Positions 58,208-64,000 of a DNA stretch of 64,000 nt are shown piece by piece. The stretch covers positions 4,712,001-4,776,000 of the forward strand of contig JAUJPP010000012.1 of NCBI GenBank assembly GCA_030562195.1. Reading direction: 5' to 3'. This DNA comes from Nipponacmea schrenckii. Its lineage: Eukaryota; Mollusca; Gastropoda; Lottiidae. The first letter of the stretch is position 1. Every line of letters begins with the position of its first letter. A program made the position numbers and the translations under genes. The notes beneath the pieces were generated by a model that was given only the letters and a program-made list of their open reading frames with translations, did no database searches and was not told where the DNA came from.

Positions 58208-61200
58208 GGTATTCAATATCGGTAGGGCCTACCCTACAGCTGGGCCAACTGGAATTATGAAAGAAGATGACTTATTCAAGAACATCAAACTTTCAAAGGT
58301 GGATTAAAATTGGAACCTATAGCCACCATTTGCTTGAGAGAACTTTTCATTCATCATACAGAAAATTGGATTGATGCTAACAGAAGTCCTGAATAGTACA
58401 GAATCAATACTTCACATTCCTAGTAAACTATCTCACTCCAGTATAAATAACATGTGAATGAATTTTGACATGATAATCTCAGGGGAGTTATTTATTAAAC
58501 CCTTGGTCAGCCACTCACACCCCAAAACTCTAAATACTAGTAACAAAATAAATCATAGCTTTTGACTAGTAACCACGCCCCCTTTAGGCCAGTGACCAGA
58601 CTTCACCAGTGAGCATGCTCAATGATCCCTATCTATATATGGTAACATGACCCTTTGAACCCTGACTGGGCTTTTGTTCAGTACTCTAGTTAAACTGAAA
58701 GATGTATGATAGCTACTATACATTTAATGGTGTCTAGATATTTGGATTATTTCTCAGTTTTAAGGATATTTGTGGATATTTCTAATTTTGTCTGAGGTAA
58801 ATAAAATGCATATCTTTAGTTTTTTTTATTCTTCTTAGTAGAGTAGAAATATAAAAGTTGTAGGAGGCTAGTACAAGTGACCCAATAACTGGACTATTTA
58901 TACACTAGTGCACAAAGAAAGTTATATTTAGCTAGGAAACATGTGGAAAGGGTGAACATGTAGAATGTGATCTGTAGGTATACTTATCACATCACAGACT
59001 GATGTCTTTCAACTTTCTTTGTCTGTAGTCTTTGTCAAGCTTAACACATTAACACGTTGTCCTATTAACTTCTTCTTTATTGCTTCAGTCTCATGTTTTG
59101 ATCAAATTGCCTGATACAATTTATTTTCTTTGTGAAATGGAACTTGTCCTAAATGAAAAACTTGACAATAATTGTGGTCAAGTTTTCCTCTTGTGGCAGA
59201 TGAAGGTGGTCTGGACCACTTACAGGTTAGAATTGAACATAAATATCTCACTTATTGAGCTCAAAACATCAATTGTAGATTGATGTATGTTTTACAGGTT
59301 CTGTTTTATTAATATCTATGATTGTAGTAATATTTTTATCAGCAAATTTTATAGAAGAGAATTGAAAAGACAAATCACAAAATAAGACAATTACGATATT
59401 TTGGACAGAAAATACTCTCATTTACTGTATCAATGGTTATATTAACAGAAAAAATATGTTCTTAAATTTTATATACACATAAATACTACATTTGTAATGG
59501 AAATTGTATAATCTTCTCAGACAGAATCCATGAAAATTTTCATATGAATTATGGTCAGAATCAAGATATTTGACCTATAAAAGTTTACAATTAATTTAGA
59601 AATGTGTAAATTCACTTTTGCTCTGTATGTAATTGATATTGATCACTATTTTGACAGTTAATAAATACTTCATTAAGAATATGTTGATAAATTCTGTTCA
59701 CAGACAGTATTCATGAATAATATTATATTATATATTCTATTTGTCATGTTACATGCATCAAATGCCTTTCTATATGGTCCTTTCCATACAAATTTTATTG
59801 ATTTTATGTGAAATATGATCCCTATACATACAGATTCTTCAAATTTGAAATCAAATTTATTTGTGTGAATGGTATAGAGGAGAGAGAGAGAAGTTCCAAA
59901 CAATACTCCATATGTAAAGTTATGTGTAAGTTAGGTACAGACTTCTAGCAGTCCGAAAGTCTACCTATAGAGATAAAATTCCAGTATGACTATGTATTTC
60001 TATGAATATACAGGTATCTGTTGTAAGATATTTTATCAGAATTATACTGTGTACTGTTGTATAGTACAGCTTGTCTGATATTAATCTATCTGCCTCAGGC
60101 AAGTCATAAAGTTATTCATGAGACCTTCAGGCACCTTAATCATATGGAAAGTAATTTGGGACATTCTGTATATAGGTTATGGAAAACTGACATAATGACT
60201 TAAGTTTGCCATTTCTGACTTTTGTGCAGAATCTGTAGATCATTTAAAATAGATTTGACCCAGTAATGGCTAATTCTGACTAAAATCGAAATTGTTACTT
60301 TGTAACCTACACTTTATATCCAACAACCTCCTCTTTTGCCCCTTTTACTCATCTGATAGAGAATCATAAAGTCCTATTGTGTATAGTTTTTGAATGACAT
60401 TATGTAAAGGTGGTTAGACATAGATAAAACAAATGTATAGAATACAATTACAGATTTTATAAAATTGACATTTTGACTATTCCATAATAATTGTATTAAG
60501 AAGAAAGTTTGTTATCTAGGTCTGTCTGGATCTCAGTGTATAAGATATGTGAAATATTTAGAGCTGATGAACAGATATTAAAGTACCATACTACTTAACA
60601 TTCTTGCCTATTATATAGTATATATCACTATCTACCTATTGTTTACATTTAACTTTCTAATATTCAATTATCCAGTCCTTCTTGTACTAATATCCAGTTC
60701 TTTAATACCTACTGACCCGTATATGAATAAGAAGTTTAACTATTTTTAGATGAGTAATATTACTGTCAGCAGTATTTTGGATGAAATGAGTCAAAGCATT
60801 TCCTTTATAGGTCAAAACTTTCAGCTGTGATTTAATGTCATTTTTGTAGAGTTATGCTGTAGTCATCTAAATTTGTACTTCCAGTTACAATAACTAAATT
60901 TCAGGCAAATGTTTTAATATGTTTGGATAAGACTAGTTATCCATAGCCTTCTGTGAAAAATGCTGGTTAATGCTACTGTATGGTCTTGGCAAAATTTACC
61001 CACGATACACTGTGCCGGTGTTGCCTATCCTCATAATCCAAGATAGAAGCAGAACTTAAAAATGCTAGTAACTCAATCGTGACTATGGTATCTAATGTAG
61101 CACAATATTATCTCTAGATTTATTTTTAGTAAACAAGATTTAGATGTGGTAATAAATGTATCCTTCTGGATACACAAAGATCTGGGGCTCCTACTGTTTT

Positions 61201-61874
61201 ATTGCTGTCTTGAAACTCTGGCTCCACAGGATCCTTATTGTGACAGGAATCAATGATTAAACTTGGCTGGCTGGGAGGTGACAAGTCTTGACATATTTAC
61301 ATTGTCTCATTTACATATATATAATATTTTATAGAAATAATCTTTATTTATTGGCTAGACAATGTAAACATAGTACATGAACAATTTTAAGTCAGCAGAT
61401 GGTTTAACAGTATTTCTACCTAAATTCTTCCAATGTTTATTGATTGTACCAATCATTGTCAATTGAGATTCATGCAAGTGTGTTTAACCTTGGAGCTTGC
61501 CATCCACTTTCAGCTTTGATCCCAAACAACTCTAACCAGACTGACTGAGCCTTGAAATAAGCCGATGGTTCCTAGCATACTCTTTACAATGAGAGTCCAT
61601 GGTCTATTTTATGTGGAATAATATGTGTTATATTTAGTTATACTGAATCTAAGTAGCTAATAATCATATATTAGTGCAATTCACTGTATAGCTCTGTTCT
61701 ACCTATTGGTAAGTCTATATGTTATTAGCCTAGTTTCTTCTGTACTAAAACTAGGGTAAACTGGGGTAGCAGATATATAGTCAGGTATTCAGAACATGGC
61801 CACCTACCTAGATTTACCTTCTCTTACTTACAGGTGCCAGTTTGTTGGCCTGTTTACAGAATTTTACTAATACC
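58208..61874. other. KDM6A intron sequence
   Basis: AT-rich intron with a short GA run near 59878-59891. No exon or clear repeat recognised. Confidence 0.4.
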
Positions 61875-61878
61875 TTAA

Positions 61879-62344
61879 AGGGATAATAGGCGTTAGAATA
61901 CACTCGTCCTACGGCTTATATTTGTGTTTCATATTGACTATTAGTTAAATAAGTATGCATCCCACACTTTACCAAATTTTAAAAAGCCACAATAAAAATA
62001 TATTCGGAATTTTAAAAAAAAGTGAGCCAGCGACGATTCCATTCAGTTTGAGAATAAAAGCGTCTGGTAAATCAACGCTAAAACATCATTGTGGAATTCA
62101 ACAGTAGGGGTCAAGGACGCGTGAAAACTCACATGTTAGAGTTACTTCCCTTTATATTTACACGATTTGAAAATCGCTTGATGGATGGCTCAAGCGTTTT
62201 ATGATTAACTACTTTATTTTGGGGATTTATTGGATTTTAGAGGGATTTTGATGTATAGGTAAGTCCACTGGTGGATATATACTGTTATTGTCCAAATTTG
62301 AGTGGACTTAAAATTTTATGTTCTTTCTAACGCCTATTATCCCT
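61879..62344. mobile_element. TTAA-flanked MITE, uninterrupted copy
   Basis: 466 bp between TTAA at 61875-61878 and 62345-62348. Ends AGGGATAATAGGCGTTAGAA and (inverted) AGGGATAATAGGCGTTAGAA agree over 20 bp. It is the empty-site counterpart of the nested element at 24229-25094. Confidence 0.85.
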
Positions 62345-62394
62345 TTAATAGGATTGTAAACTTTCATGTGAATTGTTGACACTGATAGAATTAA

Positions 62395-62895
62395 ATTGCA
62401 CTAAGCGATACTTTGTGATACCAGGCAATACTTTGTTGTAACTGGCGATACTTTCATACCAGGTAAGACTTCGTGGTACTGGTGACACTTTGATACCAGG
62501 CAATGCTTTGTGGTATCAGGCAATACTCTGTGGTACTTAATGATACTTTGTAGTATCAGATGATACTTTGTGGTATCAATTAATACCAGGGTATACTTTG
62601 TGGTATTAGGTGATACTTTGTGGTACCAGGTGATACTCTGTGGTATCAGGTGATACTTTGTGGTATCAGTACCAGGCTATACTTTGTGGTATCAGGTGAT
62701 ACTCTGTGGTACCAGGTTATACTTTGTGGTATCAGGTGATACTCTGTGGTATCAGGTAATACTTTGTGGTATCAGTTAGTACCAGGCTATACTTTGTGGT
62801 ATCAGGTGATACTTTGTTTTATCAGGTGATAGCCTACTTTGATATCAGGTAATACCAGGCAATACCTTGTAGTATCAGGTCATATTTTGTGATAC
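62395..62895. repeat. Short-unit minisatellite
   Basis: About 22 units of roughly 20 bp, 'actttgtggtatcaggtgat', with variable spacing and 'accagg' variants. It lies in KDM6A intron 5. Confidence 0.9.
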
Positions 62896-63342
62896 CAAAC
62901 ACATTTTATGTAAATGTCTGACATCCCAATAAAAGAGGATCCAGTATAATGCTGTAAATATTTGTTATATTTGTTCACTAATAAATGTCTCAAGTTTGTT
63001 GAAGGGTTGATTGTTGTTGATGTTTAAGTGTTTGTCTTGCCAAGAAATATTGAAATTTTTATGTAAGTTACAGTTTTGAATGATCTCACTATGACATATT
63101 GTCATGAATAAAGTGAAATTTCCGTGTTTTTATGCCAGTGCTTAAACCGTCAATATATAACACATTACACAGTCTTCCATGTCAGATATATATTTTCTTT
63201 AACACTTTTTTTAACTTCAATATTTCAGCTGTACCATTTTCGACAGTTGTACAATTTTTACATATATGTATATAATATACTACATGTTCTACATAATAGC
63301 TTCATTGTTAGACATGTTATCATTATCTAAGAGGTAAGCATT

Positions 63343-64000
63343 TTTATACGCCCACATGGAAATGTGGACGTATATTGCCGTCGCCCCTGTCCGTCAGTCC
63401 GTCGGTCCGTCAGTCGGTCCGTCCACATTTGTTGTATCCACGATAGAGGCTACGGTTTTTATCCTATCTTAAAGAAACTTGGTATACATGTATATATTGA
63501 TGATATCTCGGTCAAGTTCGAAAATGGAAATTATCGCATGAACGGTTTTTGAGTTATTGCACTTGACTTAGTAAAAACGCCTCAAATTTGGGTTGTATCC
63601 ACAATAGAGGCTACAGTTTTTATCTGATCTTAATGAAACTTGGTATACATGTATATACTGATGATATCTCGGTCAAGTTCGAAAACAGGAATAATCACAT
63701 GAGCGGTTTTTGAGTTATTGCCCTTGACTTAGTAAAAACGCGTCAAATTTGGGTTGTATCCACAAAAGAGGCAACAGTTTTTATCGGATCTTAATGAAAC
63801 TTCGTACACATGTATATATTGATGATATCTTGGTCAAATTCGAAAATAGAAATAATCGCATGAGCGGTTTTTGAGTTATCGCCCTTGACTTAGTAAAAAG
63901 GCGTCAAATTTGGGTTGTATCCACAATAGAGGCTACAGTTTTTATCGGATCTTAATGAAATTGGTATACATGTATATATTGATGATATCTCGGTCAAGTT
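63343..64000 (-). mobile_element. Pearl-like dispersed element, cut by the window end
   Basis: Starts with the hairpin TATACGCCCACAT / ATGTGGACGTATA, then 'cgtcagtccgtcggtccgtc' and at least three core modules of about 161 bp with 'gagttattgcccttgactta' (63551, 63712, 63874). The orientation is opposite to 16461-17025. It continues past position 64000. Confidence 0.65.

Overview
The window looks like an AT-rich, intron-rich and repeat-rich animal nuclear genome, most likely a lophotrochozoan and probably a mollusc. The gene content (SULT1-type sulfotransferase, TCTP, FBXL6, CMC4, FUNDC1, KDM6/UTX, CBM14 chitin-binding protein) is metazoan with normal GT-AG introns. The dispersed elements with core modules around 'caagggcaataactc' and a terminal 'TATACGCCCACAT' hairpin resemble repeats I associate with bivalve and gastropod genomes. 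The species is not identifiable from sequence alone, and the clade is an inference.

Layout. 0.8-1.8 kb: an intronless small heat-shock protein (minus) with a TATA box and upstream heat-shock elements. 3.0-4.3 kb: tandem copies of a dispersed repeat, the last full of homopolymer noise. 5.6-13.0 kb: a complete six-exon cytosolic sulfotransferase (plus). 14.4-18.5 kb: a divergent five-exon TCTP-like gene (minus), head to head with an intronless FBXL6 (plus, 19.2-20.8 kb). 22.1-24.1 kb: two-exon CMC4 (plus), convergent with four-exon FUNDC1 (minus, 26.2-28.1 kb). 28.8-31.7 kb: an interval bounded by a perfect 34-bp inverted repeat and a 7-bp direct repeat, apparently an undescribed DNA element. 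31.8-43.8 kb: a secreted three-domain chitin-binding protein (minus, 33.7-35.8 kb) surrounded by four unrelated tandem arrays, the largest a 6.7-kb satellite of 49-bp units. 47.0-48.4 kb: a 5'-truncated LINE on the minus strand, with two 12-bp-stem hairpins just before its poly(A) tail. 49.6-50.6 kb: a purine-only-like low-complexity tract. 51.1 kb to the window end: the first five coding exons of KDM6A/UTX and then an intron longer than 11 kb, loaded with hAT-like, Harbinger-like and TTAA-flanked non-autonomous elements.

The genes do not form one pathway. FUNDC1 and CMC4 are both mitochondrial, FBXL6 is a predicted SCF ubiquitin-ligase adaptor, and the others are independent. The chitin-binding protein is the one that looks secreted and lineage-specific. 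Most of the novelty is in mobile and tandem DNA: a Harbinger-like element nested in a hAT-like element with both target duplications intact, a TTAA MITE nested in another TTAA MITE, the 34-bp-TIR element, the hairpin-bearing satellite, and a 56-bp element present three times only at the TCTP-like locus. I found no CRISPR, operon or prokaryotic defence system. All exon boundaries were read by eye from frame, splice sites and family similarity, without alignment or RNA evidence.
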